Part shown: positions 12,028 to 24,520 of the stretch, in pieces
Numbering within the stretch: the first letter of the stretch is position 1
Layout of the letters: every line of letters starts with the position of its first letter
Assembly: GCA_963971425.1 (NCBI GenBank)
Contig: OZ020522.1
Span: forward strand, 4,376,168-4,440,167
DNA from: Bryoerythrophyllum caledonicum
Lineage: Eukaryota; Streptophyta; Bryopsida; Pottiales; Pottiaceae
DNA length: 64,000 nucleotides
Reading direction: 5' to 3'
The notes under the pieces: generated by a model
Database searches by the model: none
Told to the model about the DNA's origin: nothing
The model's input: only the letters and a program-made list of their open reading frames with translations
Program-made: the position numbers and the translations under genes

Positions 12028-12517
12028 GGTACCATACGTGTTGGTCCGATTTGTACAGTTAATTCAAAATGGAGGGTGTCCAAAATTTTGGAAAATATAA
12101 AATATTAGTCTAAGGTGATACCTATGTAATGCGTAGGTCATACCCTTGTAATAGCTAGGTCATACCTCTGTAATAGCTAAGCATACTTATGTAATACCCA
12201 GGTGATACCCATTGTGTCCGAACCACTGTGTTAAAAATAATAATTGGTTTGCACACGGGGTGTCCGAAGCAGACCGATGTGTGTCGTATTACTTTTATGG
12301 TGTTCAAAGAATTATTTTTTTTTACACATTGTTTCAGACACAGTGGATATTACCTATGTATATTATAAATATTACCTGTGCATTATAGGGGTAGCACCTT
12401 GACATTACATGGGTAACCACATGAACAAAAACTTTACATTCTCCAAAATTTTAGACAACTCTCCATTTTGAATTAATTATGTACAAAAGCAACGACATCG
12501 TATGGTAATATTAAAGT
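12028..12517. mobile_element. Fold-back element with 20-bp subrepeats
   Basis: The left arm 12028-12220 and the right arm 12337-12517 are inverted copies (shared 'AATTCAAAATGGAG', 'AAAATTTTGGA', 'ATTGTGTC') around a 116-bp loop. Each arm ends in a degenerate ~20-bp tandem unit of the type GATACCTATGTAATGCGTAG. Partial relatives lie at about 19060-19200 and 46850-47045. No coding capacity. Confidence 0.7.
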
Positions 12518-13112
12518 AAAAGTATAAAATAACAATCTCAAAGTAATAAATAGTAACTAATAAAAAAATTATGCACCACTTCACTCCGAATTACCTCCTT
12601 GTCTAGTATTTGTCATATGCCATCATTGGATATACCCCCTGCTTTTATTATATAGAAATACTAGCGTGTTGTCTCCGACTCGTAATGTAAATTTAGGTAA
12701 GTTAAATGAAATTGTAAAAGTAAAAGTAAAGTCCCCGTCTTTCTCCTTGGAAATATCTTTTAATTATCTCCCAGCTAAATCTTGCCTTTTCACTGGATAT
12801 CACATGGGTATCAAAGATATTAGTTAGGACTTTATTGTATGGAAAGATATATATGTATGTATTCCTTTTGTCCAAGAATTGTGTACGTGTGAAATCTAAA
12901 CTTGTTGAAGACTTAGGAATCAAATGGATGCCTAATTATGGGACAAACAAGGGGAAATATTTTACTATGTGTATGTCTAACTTTGGCCTTTGGCTTTCAT
13001 GTTTGGATGGCCTATGTTTTAATTATTAGTATATATACATCTCTCAAAATTCTCTTCAATTTTGTAGATGTTAGAAATAGGCATGCAACTGGGAACAAAT
13101 TGCTATTTCACT
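12518..13112. other. AT-rich intergenic DNA
   Basis: Contains the 12658-12730 repeat shared with 11738-11830. Otherwise no gene or element was recognised. Confidence 0.4.
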
Positions 13113-13208
13113 TATTAAGTACTACTGTATTTATTAAGTACTACTGTACTCATTAAGTACTACTGTACTCATTAAGTACTACTGTACTCATTAAGTACTA
13201 CTGTACTT
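13113..13208. repeat. 19-bp minisatellite, about 5 copies
   Basis: Unit TTAAGTACTACTGTACTCA in direct tandem, nearly perfect in the last three copies. Confidence 0.92.
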
Positions 13209-13504
13209 ATATATTGTCCTCAACGGGTTCATAATAGTCCGAGCCATTTACTTAAAAATATTTGTAGTTATTTACTTGAGACACTTGGATTGCCTAGGTA
13301 TATAAAGTAAAAGTTTCCAAGTAAATGCTCGTTCAAAAATACACCATGGTTCCCACCTCAGACTTTTCTCCAAATTCCCTCCGTCCACGTGGCAATATTT
13401 GGAGGGTCTCACCCAAATATCAGATATATATGTTTTGGCATTTATTATTGTATAAGAAAAGAATAAATTAGATTATATGCGCAGAGTATTTTAGATGTAA
13501 CATA

Positions 13505-13646
13505 GAAGAAGAAGAAGAACGCCGGTCCCCGTTAGGGGGGCCGGCGTGAATAAAGTGTCCATTCATTCCACCACTAAGTCCATGCCCACTGGGCATGGGT
13601 TAGTAGTATGGAACTACTTCCTCCTTTCGAAGGTAGACACTATGTC
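13505..13646 (-). mobile_element. SINE-like repeat, copy A
   Basis: 142 bp, flanked by the perfect 11-bp target duplication GATGTAACATA (13494-13504 and 13647-13657). On its sense (minus) strand it has a 5' region, an A-box-like TGGACTTAGTGG, TTTATTCACGCC, a GC-rich hairpin, and a short (TTC)n tail. Terminal duplication plus simple-repeat tail indicate target-primed retrotransposition. This is the longest of the four copies. Confidence 0.8.
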
Positions 13647-13657
13647 GATGTAACATA

Positions 13658-14638
13658 CTAACATGTCATCTTCATCACTTGTATCACATGTTCAATACAT
13701 AGTGATAAACCCACTAACTTGTAGTGTAGTAGTTGAACAATATATTTATCAAGGTAGATTTGAATTTTTATTTCAATTGTATCAATTGGATTCAATTTTT
13801 ATTTTCTTTTGTAACATGAAAAGAATCCTTTCATGGTCCTTGAGGAGCATTTTACATAACTTAATGTTTTATTCTTCATTAATTATGTAAGTGTCTATTT
13901 CATGGTATATTCAAGTAGTAGAATGGAGTGTATTTATATTTAAAGAAGTGGATGTGATAGAAAGGTTATGTAAATTGAAAAATGATCTATAGTGCACAAT
14001 GGTGAGAGAATTATTTTACTATAATGCTTATGTTAATACATTTGAGAATTGCAAAACCATGTACCATTCCAAAAATTAATTCCACGCTGTACATACTATC
14101 ATGTGGTTTTTCTTGAAGATATATTAGGAGGAAACATATGCAACTATTCAAATGATAGACACCAAGAACTATTCTATATCAATTATTTGTAACCAATTAC
14201 TCTAATATTTTGGAAGATCTTCATATGATATTGTATTTCTTTAAATATAATTTAATGAATCAAGACATTGTCAAGTTTATTGATGTTGTATTGAAAATTT
14301 GAGAAACTGTTGTTAGACTTTAGAACATAACAATCATAATGATTATAACAAATCTATGCTTTTGTCAAAGACAATCAACACTTGCTTGAAAAGTTGTAAG
14401 AAATAATTTTAATATTAATTTGATACAAAGTAATCAATTTTATATGAATTACAACAATATAATTTGTTGTATAGTTCTCAAGTGCCATGAATGAGAAGTA
14501 GAATAATTTTATTCCTTGTTTAAAGACAATCTAAATACTTTGTTTAATTTTACAACACCTTGTGCATAAATTGAAAAATAAACATCTCTCCTAATTAAGG
14601 CAATACTTTTCTAAAAGTCATTTCAAACTTGATGGTTG
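13658..14638. other. AT-rich intergenic, 3' flank of the proteasome gene
   Basis: No exon or repeat was recognised. It includes the probable 3' UTR of the alpha-5 gene, with a candidate poly(A) signal at 14508-14513. Confidence 0.4.
14508..14513 (-). terminator. Candidate poly(A) signal for the proteasome alpha-5 gene
   Basis: AATAAA on the minus strand, about 125 nt beyond the stop codon. Confidence 0.4.
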
Positions 14639-17600
14639 CTAAAGCCTTGCAATGACAGCCTCTACTTCCTCAGCGGAATAAAGATGAAATTTTGGAGCAA
14701 GACAAGCAATATCAACGTTAGAAGATCTCAAATCTTCTTCCATCACTTGCTTCAAAATTGACAATGCTAGTGTCTCTGCTTCTGTAAGTGATATATTCTG
14801 CAAAAAAATATAATGTAATAAATAATATAAGTATATAAAATAAGATATGGTGGCATTAATATATACAACAATATATATTACTTTTTCACACTGATCTTCA
14901 AAGAAAAAAATGATTTTTTTAGTATAAATAATATCAATATTAGATATTTGGGTTGATGAATGAAATGTACAAGGACCAAGTAATTTTTTTAAAGATGGAT
15001 AAAAGCCTACAAAAGAGAGGAATATAGATAATACTACTACATCATCAATCAATATCAAATCATTGTAAAAAAATCAGTATTATTTATAATCAAGTAACAA
15101 TGGAGAAAAAAATTCTCATTAATAAAATCATATTTCTGACATCTAATGTGTATTATATTTCTTTCTCTTCTTGGAACTTATATAAAAATTGATTTTCTTG
15201 ATTATTCTAAAAAATCACTTAAGATTTAATTTTCTAGCTTGAACTATTGTTACACCACTTTCTATTAATGACATTCTTTTACAATATTAATGCTTCATGC
15301 ACAAAGTATGTTATTTGAGATGTAATTCATCACTGGTATTATCTTTGTTCGTATAGAATAAATGACAAAGTAAGTCTAATTTAATTCATCATGAAACCAA
15401 CCAAAGGAATAGTCATTGGCCTCAGTTTTAAGTGTTGACCTCACCATACAAACAATAATCTATTATTTAAAGAGAATATACACCTGACCAAGATCCATGG
15501 ATACTTTAAATATTTATAGCTTACTCTATTATAATGATCAATTAAAGATGTGTCCGCTCCTTCAAAGCCCGATCCAATGGCTTTTGCACTTGTCTCCCAA
15601 TATGAACCTGATGGATCTGCATGAAACCTGTCAAATAACAAGGAATTATTAAAAATGTCATTTGGTATATATAAATGATGCTGTTGTAAATAATTGTGGT
15701 CCCAACTTAAAAAGAGCAACCATTGTATATAATGGTGGCCAAAGAGGGATTTTTCAGTACTAAGGTAAAACAACCTTAAATTACACCACCATCCAAATCT
15801 ATTTTGTAGACTATCCATAAAATGTGAAGTCTAATACAAATCAATCAACATAAATTTGAATACTTGTAACTATAAATATTGAGTAGCCATTTAGAGTCAC
15901 AAAGGTGTGCATTTTTGGGGTGCTCTACCTCACTCAAGCTTTTCATTAGTGGGTCTTGCTTAAAAGTCTTAGCAGACCAGTGACAAGCCTTCTCTCTTTC
16001 ATTCATTGTCACTTCCTAGGATTGGGCAAGGGGGGAGGCAAAAAAATATGACCCAACCCATGACAAGTACCAGTGGCATATTCTATAGCGCAATGTAGGA
16101 GCGTAATTTAGGGCTTTGGTGGATTTTGGGCTTTTGAATTCTGTAACAATTTGGCACCTTTGGAATAAAATCTGAAAAATTTATCGTTGAGCTTCATTCC
16201 TAATTCTTCTTTTTTTGCATTGTTTCTTTTAAATCCCAATGAGATTTTTAGATCTGAAGTGGCTTAACCCTTCAAAGCTCCTGAAGCCCATTTTGGGCCT
16301 CTCTAACATTAAAGGGTTAGAAGAACAATTATGGGTTGTTCCACCTTATTTGACAAACAACTACTTACATCACCAACGTGGGTTAGAGTCAACGTTTTAA
16401 TACCAGATTTGTGAAACTATCACATGTAAATATGATGTTTCCATGAACACTTTGTCCAATATATACGGTACTAAATATTTTGCCTAGTGATTCCATTTAG
16501 ATTGCCACATTTGTAATTTTGTCGCGCTACAATAAATTTTAATGTCCTTCATCATTTCGCATAGTAATGAAAAAATGAAAATATACTTACAAAGCTGGGC
16601 CATGGTCATCATGACCTGCAATCAAGAGGGATGCTCCAAATGGACGTGACTGCATCCCATCAAAATGAAAGATATTCAGTTTTGACCCATTGGAGATGTC
16701 AAAAGCATACTTAGAAAGCACTCAGCTCAAGTCAAATCAACCTATGAACAGTGAAAGGTCATTCAAGAATTTAGAACATAAAAATTCTCATTTCATATTC
16801 ATATGTCACAACTTTAGAATAGTCCAAATTTCTAAGTATAGATTATATTTTCAAGCATGTAAGATTTTAAAATGTTTTTTTAAAAATCTTTTCAAATTCC
16901 TAATTGAAAAATAAAAGATACTACTAATCTTACCATGGATTCATTATCTCCTTCTCCAAATTTGAGAGCCAGATTGCAAAGCGCTTGTGTTGTTGATTCA
17001 ACACTCATGGCTTCATTGTAAGAAAACCTATGGTTCTATTGATTTAAGATGAATCAAACCTTTTTTTAAGTAATATTTGATAAGAAAGTGGAAGTATTAG
17101 TCTATATTACCTTCTATTTAATCTACAATCCATTCAAAAACATCTTTAACATCAACTTCTTAATGTAAATGAATGATTCCGAGTAAATAGTATCAAATTT
17201 TAATGAAATATAATTTGTTGTATATTATCTTCCTAGAAATGTCGCATATCCCTTGTTGATACATACAAAACCTAATGTTTGCTATGGGGAAGTGATCATT
17301 GTCCAAACCTGTGTTTCGACACGACCATGTTCCATTAGTGTCCGTGCATCAGCTGTTAATCCACTCATGGCACATCCAATGCAATCATCAATCATCACAA
17401 TCTTCTCTATACTCTTGGGTTCCTAAAAATTGCATACCATCACCAAACAAATCAATCATCCATAGTGCATGTATATAGAGTCATATTCAATAAATTTGTC
17501 AAATTCCCAAGTTCCAAAATCAGCTCAAATCAAGCTGATTTTGGGCTCTTCAGCTCTTGAATGTACACAACTCGTGATGCAACATGTGTATACCCAAATA

Positions 17601-18798
17601 CCTAAATTCTCCAATTTTTTTGAATATGGCGTTATTTTGTTCAAATTTGAGATGTTGAAAGAAAGATCATTGTTAATAGAGAATGAACACACCAACAATG
17701 AAGAAGATATTTGTTTCTCCACAGCCAAGATGACACCTTCTCTTGTCAACAAGCCGATGGCTGTCGATCCCAACTGATGACATTCCAAACGATTTTGAAA
17801 TTTACAATTACAAAGCAAACTATAAGAAGAAGAAGAATAACACTTCTTTTTGTTGATTAGCATGACGAAAGGGGATAGCACTAGTACAAGCAAATCATAA
17901 CTTCCAAGTACAATTGAGTTATTTATAAAACCACTCAAAGTTCCATCGTATCTTTGCCTTGTTTTACAAATAGCTCTATTGCACGTCAAAAAACATGGAA
18001 ATATCAATATGAACCTGATGCATCTCAAACGAATGATTATACAAAATCATAGGATTTAATTGTTTGATTTTAATTTTAAAATGCCGTTTCGAAGGAAGTT
18101 ACATTACCTTGCTGGCTTCAATGGCATACTCAACCTGAAAAAGTCTACCTTCCGGCGAGAATGTGTTGACGCCCCTGTCATATTCACTTCTGCAAACACA
18201 CCGCAACACATTTCAAGAAATCCGTTTTGTTTCAAACAATGACAAGTGATGACCGGATTGACCAATGACCATACAATTTTGCCATGTATGGTCTCTTGTG
18301 AACCCAAAAATCCAATAAACCACATACAAAGTTGTTATTGATTAATAAAAGATATTATTTACAGGTTTGCTTTTGTTTTTGGATACACTTGTGGTTGATG
18401 ATAGGTGCTTCATTAGGGTTTATTTTGGAACCTTATAACTTCCATATGAATGTTCTATTATTATTGTTTAGACCATTTCCATTATTCACACACATTGATA
18501 TTTTCTTTTTATTATTCCACATGCTTCACATGTGTCTCAATAATTGGTAGTGAAATAAAGCATAATTATTATGGACAACATGTGCATTCCATGAGCATAA
18601 GAATTTATTCTCTTGATATCCACACCGCATTTGACAACCTTAAATAAAGGAAACGGGAAAGAATTATTCTCATCCTTCCTTTGATAATGTTTGGGTTGTT
18701 TTTGCTCATTGTATGTTTTACCTTCACAATTCCATATAAGCCACCATACATGTAACCTGAAGATTGAAGTTACAAAAGTTGTACCTTGTGAGAAACAT
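14639..18798 (-). CDS. PAE1: 20S proteasome subunit alpha type-5 (PAE/PSMA5), 8 exons, intact
   Basis: Structural subunit of the outer ring of the 20S proteasome core; non-catalytic, it helps form the substrate gate. Exons on the minus strand, 5' to 3': 18798-18785, 18189-18108, 17773-17693, 17422-17309, 17035-16934, 16649-16591, 15627-15525, 14797-14639. All introns are GT-AG, all phases join, and there are no internal stops. The 237 codons equal the usual plant length. The first exon encodes only MFLTR up to a split codon. The next carries the alpha-subunit signature [20 protein letters not shown], which includes the YDRG gate motif. Later landmarks are [62 protein letters not shown] and the C-terminal VEAVIARL. 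Substitutions are spread over the protein, consistent with a lineage distant from flowering plants. Intron 6 (about 960 bp) and intron 1 (about 600 bp) are the longest and hold no recognised gene. Confidence 0.97.
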
Positions 18799-20715
18799 TG
18801 GTAAGTTGTTCAAGGAGTTGTGGCTACAAATTTATAGTCCGAGAAGAAGACATCAAACTTTAGCTAAATTTCTTTTCATTTATGACATGTTCAAAAAAAA
18901 ATCTCACGCAATGTATTTGCCCATGTTTGCATAAAGGTATGTATGATGAGGTTTTTTTTTTTTAATAATTAAAAACCATCAGTGAACAACAATCACGATG
19001 ATTCAGCATTGATGGAAGCTCTAAGTTTTTGAGTTACTTTTGTTCATAATAAGTTCACAATGTAGGTTTTTTTGGGAAATTCAAGAGATTTGTCTAGGTG
19101 ATACCCATGTGTTGCAAAGGTAATATCCATGTAATGTCGATGTGATACCCATGTCATGCTTACGTGTTACCCATTGTGTTCGAATGTCTAGGTGTATCTC
19201 TAGTAGATAATTACTTTGGTAGCTAGGGGCCAAACTAACCCTAGTGTACGGTATTTAATCTCTACAAGCGTTGCACCACTTGGCACGGCCTTCGGTGGGA
19301 TTCACATTTTAATAATAAGACGGCCTACGAGGCTCATTTTTTTACCCTCTCATAAGAGGTGGTCTAGATGCAAGGTTTAGGGGTTTTTATGTCAAATTTG
19401 GAGCTTGCAGCCAGAGAATTACAAGAGGGGTTGCACGATGGCACTTTTAACATCAACGGGGGATTTTGTTTTTTAGAAGGGGCCCACCAATGAGAAAAAT
19501 AGTTGGTTTTGTCTACACTTCACTCTCCCACTCTTCCAAGGCTCCACCTTGTTGCAAAGCTTGTCGGGGGTTAGTGGGATCCCTATTGATGTTCCTAGGT
19601 TGATTTTGGAAAACTTGGAATTATAATTTCATTAACTCCAAAATCATGGAAATGACTATAATTAGTAGAAAACTCATGTAAAATCGGGTTTTTTTCCTTA
19701 CATGTGTTTTTATACTACAATTCTTGAAAAAACACTTTAGAATTGTCCTTGGTGTAAAGTGTAAACATTCAAACAAGATTTTCTTCTTCAAACAATTACA
19801 ACGGTAGGATTGAGAACTACTGGAATTGATTTTGAGAAACATTTCAAAATATTTGATTGCATGGATTGTAAGATTATAGCATATAAAGTGAAGAAAACAT
19901 TGTTTTTTCACCTTCACTTTGAAGATACAAAAAATCATACTCCAAAAAAATTAATGTATTTTTCTATCTTTGCCAAAACATTTAGTACTACACACCCAAA
20001 TTGACATTAAAAAGCTATTCAAACTCTTAAAAGGATCGATTATCAACATTTTTTTTTAGAATTTAATGAGCCACGACAATAGAGACATTAGTCATCATAA
20101 ACACTCAATAATAAAACTGCAAATTTCCCATTGAATTAGAAGAAAAGTATTCATCAACGTAATTCATTAAACCCCATTTAAAACATGTTAAACTCTTAAG
20201 AACATAATGAATTGTATACAAGTGAAGTGAATAATATCTTCTTTAACATGGATTTATTTGTAAAGACACATGAAGTTTCAATGAGACGCCCATTTTAGTT
20301 GCATTTTATACAAAAAAAATTGTCCATTCTGAATAGTTATCAATATAAAAGAACTTTGTGGTCTCTAAATCCAACTTAGAGTAGTTTAAGATGTCTTTTA
20401 AAGCAAAGAAAATTATGCATGATGTACCAAGATTTAAAGTTTTTTTCTCTCATTTCAACCATTTTTACATGTTTGATATAATATAATTATTTACAATGTG
20501 AAGCAAAGATATCAATAATTTGACTTTTTTCAATTTTAGTTATTATGATTAGCCTAGAATAGCTTTATATTTCATTAATCAATCCAAAAAGGAAAATTGT
20601 AGATAAGATTCACGGCACAATGTGAGTTATACTCCTTGAAGAGAACAAAACTTCCAAACTAACTTGAGTTTAGGAAAAAGACAAGGATGAAAAATTGCCA
20701 TATGAAAGAAGTTTC
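18799..20715. other. Upstream flank of the alpha-5 gene, no gene recognised
   Basis: Presumed promoter region. 19060-19200 is a partial copy of the ~20-bp-subrepeat family seen at 12105-12220 (GTGATACCCATG units, then CCATTGTGTTCGA). Nothing else was identified. ORFs at 19621-20004 are AT-rich and have no recognisable protein. Confidence 0.45.
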
Positions 20716-20880
20716 ACCACTAAGGGGTTGTTTACACCTAAAGGTTTGAGTTGGAGCCCATAGATACAAGTGGTACCCCACTTGAAGGATGAAACCATTG
20801 TAAGCAAGGTACCTTCCACCAAACAAGGGAGTTCTAAGTGGGTTGAGGCCCAAAGTTTAGGTGTAAACCCGAATAGAAGG
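20716..20880. mobile_element. Putative short inverted-repeat element (MITE-like)
   Basis: Begins GGGGTTGTTTACACCTAAA and ends with the inverted match TTTAGGTGTAAACC, spanning about 165 bp. A related but longer segment lies at about 21195-21411, ending GTAAACACCCCT. Target duplications were not established. Confidence 0.45.
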
Positions 20881-21047
20881 GTTGTAGCTCATTGTGTAAT
20901 TGGGCTGAATTTTTAAGTAGTTATCTGAAAATGGGCTCTTTTGAGAACTACTCCATAGTGAAGAATTTATAGTACGGTTAGATTACATCTTCAAAAGAAA
21001 TTTGTGAAGTTTCCAAAATGAATTTAAATTATAAAAATGTAAATGTA

Positions 21048-21119
21048 ACTTCAGCAGTAAATGTCAGCAGTAAATGTAAACTTCAGCAGTAAATGTCAGC
21101 AGTAAATGTCAGTAGTAAA
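21048..21119. repeat. 13-bp minisatellite
   Basis: Repeated CAGCAGTAAATGT units, about five, with two TAAACTT interruptions. Confidence 0.85.
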
Positions 21120-21194
21120 ATATTATAAATGATTGGCTGAAATAGGTTCCGAAAAATACTCTCATGGCCTTTCAGAAATACAATCTCCTAGGGG

Positions 21195-21411
21195 TTGTAG
21201 GAAATAAGTCTCCTTAAGTTCTGTAAAACACTATTCAAATCTGCCATGTAGGATTCCAACTAGATTTCTCATCCACGGAAAAAACTTTGGGCCACAGCCC
21301 GCATTTTGCTTGATGTAAACCCATTTATGGGGTACCAATTCTTTACTCCAATTAGAACTCGGGAATTCTTTGGGCTCTAGCCCTAACCATCTAGATGTAA
21401 ACACCCCTAAG
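21195..21411. mobile_element. Putative relative of the 20716-20880 element
   Basis: Read on the minus strand it starts AGGGGTGTTTACATCTAG and contains GAGCCCAAAG and GTGGCCCAAAG blocks resembling the 20.7-kb element. The other end is not defined. Confidence 0.35.
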
Positions 21412-22673
21412 CCTATGTCTACATGACATAGGTTAGCCATACAAAATTACTTCCCTATGTTGAGGCTGGTTGAGCTTAGAAACCACCAAGATCTTCCATA
21501 CTTAATAATGATGTTAATAATGATGTTAAGATGAAAGACCACCAAAATTTCTATTGATTTGATAGTTATTAAGGGTGGACAAGTACTACATATGAGGTTC
21601 ACATTTAGCATTCTCTTGCCAATTAATCAATAAGATCTATACGTAGAGTTTTGGCAGAAATGAATAAAAAAATTTAATCCATTTAAGAAGATTTTCTTTT
21701 AAATATTTTTCAAAAATATTGAACAACTATTTTTGATTTTTGGCAAACTAGACCGTTGAGACTTGCTGGTGATTATAAGTATAAATAAAAGTATATTATT
21801 AAAACTTCGAGCCACTTTACAAATAAGTCTAAGTAAATTAAGTTTTTATTATTCATTAAAAAAACATGTATTTAAAAAATGAAGGTAGTTTCTCAAATAA
21901 GTCTAATGTAAGATAGTTGTGATATATAAAGAAAAATTTCATTCTATATACAAGGATTCAAAGTGCTATTTGTATTTTTACCTTAAAAAATAGAAATAGA
22001 GTAACATTGGCCTTTTGGCCATTGTGAACAAAGAGTTTGTTGAAGGTAGCACTTACTACTTGGGTCAATATGACCTAGATAGCATATACGACCTCTAACC
22101 CTTTAATGCATGGTCAATTTTGGTGCTTTTGCTCTTGTAACTCTTTCCAAAATTGACCATTGTCTTTCACGTACCTTGAATGGATATGGAGTTCCTCGTT
22201 AGCTTTCCAACAGATCTCTTCAATCTTCAATCTATGCAAGCATTAGCAAACTAAAGTGATTTATGTAAAGTGGGATCATGTTGAAATGTACCCATTGTGT
22301 AGATGATGTTCTACCTAATCTATCATGCTCAAAGATTCTCCCAAGCTCTTATGGTCCACTTAGGTGTTAAAGGGTCAATGCATCCATTTGGAGGTAGACT
22401 CTATGCATCCATATAAATACAACTAAATGTAGTAACACATATACCTATACCTATACATTTGTTAAGCCATAAGCCCAAAGTTGATGGTAGAAATGTATTT
22501 ATCCCTCAAGGCAATTGGTCATGGTTGAAAGCCCTACAAATTTGTTTCAGTAATTTTGTGGTGTGTAGTGGTTTGATATTGTTGACAAGGACTTTCAAGT
22601 AAAAGATGTATAATTTGTATCAACCAATAAGACTTTTTTTTCCCTCCAAAGGTTATAAACCATAGATTGCAAC
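21412..22673. other. Intergenic, nothing recognised
   Basis: No exon, RNA gene or element with identifiable ends. The motif TAACCCTTTAATG at about 22098 recurs at 48181, at the edge of another repeat. Confidence 0.4.
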
Positions 22674-22814
22674 AGAAGAAGAAGAACGCCGGTCTCCGAA
22701 GGAGGCCGACGTGAATAAGGTGTCTGTTCGTTCCACTACTAAGACCATGCCCACCGGACAAGGAATTAGTAAGCTGAAACTACTTTTCCCTCTCGAGAGT
22801 AGACACTATGTGAC
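22674..22814 (-). mobile_element. SINE-like repeat, copy B
   Basis: Same family as 13505-13646, also with its sense on the minus strand. It has the GAAGAAGAAGAACGCCGG end, the hairpin, the conserved core, and the long 5' part ending GTAGACACTATGTG. No convincing target duplication was found. Confidence 0.7.
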
Positions 22815-22856
22815 AAGTAGCCAAGAACCACAAAACGACCCAATTAAAAGAGTAGC

Positions 22857-22952
22857 AAGGAAGGAGGGAGGGGGAGAAGGAGGGGGGAGGGAGGAGAAAG
22901 AGAGGAGGGAAAAATGGAGAGGAGGGAAAGATGGAGAGGAGGGTGTGTTTTG
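22857..22952 (+). repeat. Homopurine tract
   Basis: About 95 nt of almost pure G/A (GGAGGGAGGGGGAGAAGG and similar) on the plus strand. It overlaps the weak ORFs at 22711-23102. Confidence 0.8.
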
Positions 22953-23853
22953 CAATGTCAGGGTTTTAAATATAAAGTTAAGGGGTAATTTTATCGGGAA
23001 GGGCTTGGTTGTTTTCAATTTTGCGTTTATGTAGAAGGATGGACACCGCATGTTGTATGGCAATGATGTTAATATTTTTGAAAGTGTTTGTAATTGTATC
23101 AATAGGAATTTTGAAGGTATCTTCTAGGGTTTTTATAGATGGGATAAAAGTGGTGGCGCGAGCGCCGGCTGTGATTACAATAAGGGGGTCCTCTTTCCAT
23201 CCGAGGGCAATGATGTCATCAATAAGGGGTTGGTATTCATTGATTTTGTTTTCGATTGTTTCTGGGGAAAATTTGTCATTATAGTATATAAATTCGATGA
23301 ATTGAATGGTGTAGTCTTGGTTTATGTGGTCGGGTGGGCGGTCATTGTATGGTAGGCCTCTAACACAGAGAATGTCTGATTTGAGTCGAGCATTGCAGTG
23401 GCATCGTTGAGTTTCACATGTATATGGGAGTAGCCCCATGGTGGAACCGTATTTCTTGTGGGTTGTTATTAAAGGTGCCGGCATTCATGAGGATAAAACA
23501 TCTCAATCTGTTATGGAAGGTGATTAATTTACGGATTTCCCATACGGCTTTGTTATGTCTTTTGACAATTAGGGAGTGTATGCGGTGGTTATGACATTTA
23601 AGTAAAACATGTAGCCATGTGTCGCGATCCGTGGAAGTGCATATTGGGCATGTTATGGATGGGAATCTTTCTATTCCAAAGAAGAGTTTTTTTCGGGCGT
23701 TTCCCATGTATCGTCCGGTACGGAATTTGATAAGGCATGTTATTTGTGAGTCGGTGATGATGGTGTTTTTCCAGAAATTTGTAGAGAGTTCATTGTCTAT
23801 GTTGTTGTTACTAGTCCACTTTTCTATGCTAGGGAAGTTATCTGAGATTGTGT

Positions 23854-24520
23854 TGTCCTGTGGGCATGGTCTTAGTAGTGGAACAAACAGACACTTTATT
23901 CACACCGGCCTCCTTCGGAGACCGGCCTCCTTCGGAGACCGGCCTTCTTCTTCTTCTTCTTCTTCTTCTTCTTCTTCTTCTTCTTCTTCTTCTTCTTCTT
24001 CTTCTTCTTCTTCTTCTTCTTCTTCTTCTTCTTCTTCTTCTTCTTCTTCTTCTTCTTCTTCTTCTTCTTCTTCTTCTTCTTCTTCTTCTTCTTCTTCTTC
24101 TTCTTCTTCTTCTTCTTCTTCTTCTTCTTCTTCTTCTTCTTCTTCTTCTTCTTCTTCTTCTTCTTCTTCTTCTTCTTCTTCTTCTTCTTCTTCTTCTTCT
24201 TCTTCTTCTTCTTCTTCTTCTTCTTCTTCTTCTTCTTCTTCTTCTTCTTCTTCTTCTTCTTCTTCTTCTTCTTCTTCTTCTTCTTCTTCTTCTTCTTCTT
24301 CTTCTTCTTCTTCTTCTTCTTCTTCTTCTTCTTCTTCTTCTTCTTCTTCTTCTTCTTCTTCTTCTTCTTCTTCTTCTTCTTCTTCTTCTTCTTCTTCTTC
24401 TTCTTCTTCTTCTTCTTCTTCTTCTTCTTCTTCTTCTTCTTCTTCTTCTTCTTCTTCTTCTTCTTCTTCTTCTTCTTCTTCTTCTTCTTCTTCTTCTTCT
24501 TCTTCTTCTTCTTCTTCTTC
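23854..24520 (+). mobile_element. SINE-like repeat, copy C, with a 192-unit TTC tail
   Basis: Flanked by the 8-bp target duplication GATTGTGT (23846-23853 and 24521-24528) inside the non-LTR ORF. The head, 23854-23944, contains GGGCATGGTCTTAGTAGTGG, TTTATTCACACCGG and the hairpin module in two tandem copies. It is 5'-truncated relative to copy A. The tail is (TTC)192. Insertion and duplication are visible directly; classification as a SINE is inference from tail, size, duplication and an A-box-like motif. Confidence 0.82.
23945..24520 (+). repeat. (TTC)192 microsatellite
   Basis: 576 bp of uninterrupted TTC (GAA on the minus strand). It is the 3' tail of SINE copy C, greatly expanded. It yields artificial poly-Ser, poly-Leu, poly-Lys and poly-Glu reading frames, which are not genes. 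Confidence 0.98.

Noticed and set aside
13113-13208. Possible CRISPR array (also considered at 33085, 39013 and 53876)
   Set aside because: The units are contiguous tandem repeats without unique spacers, in a eukaryotic nuclear setting.
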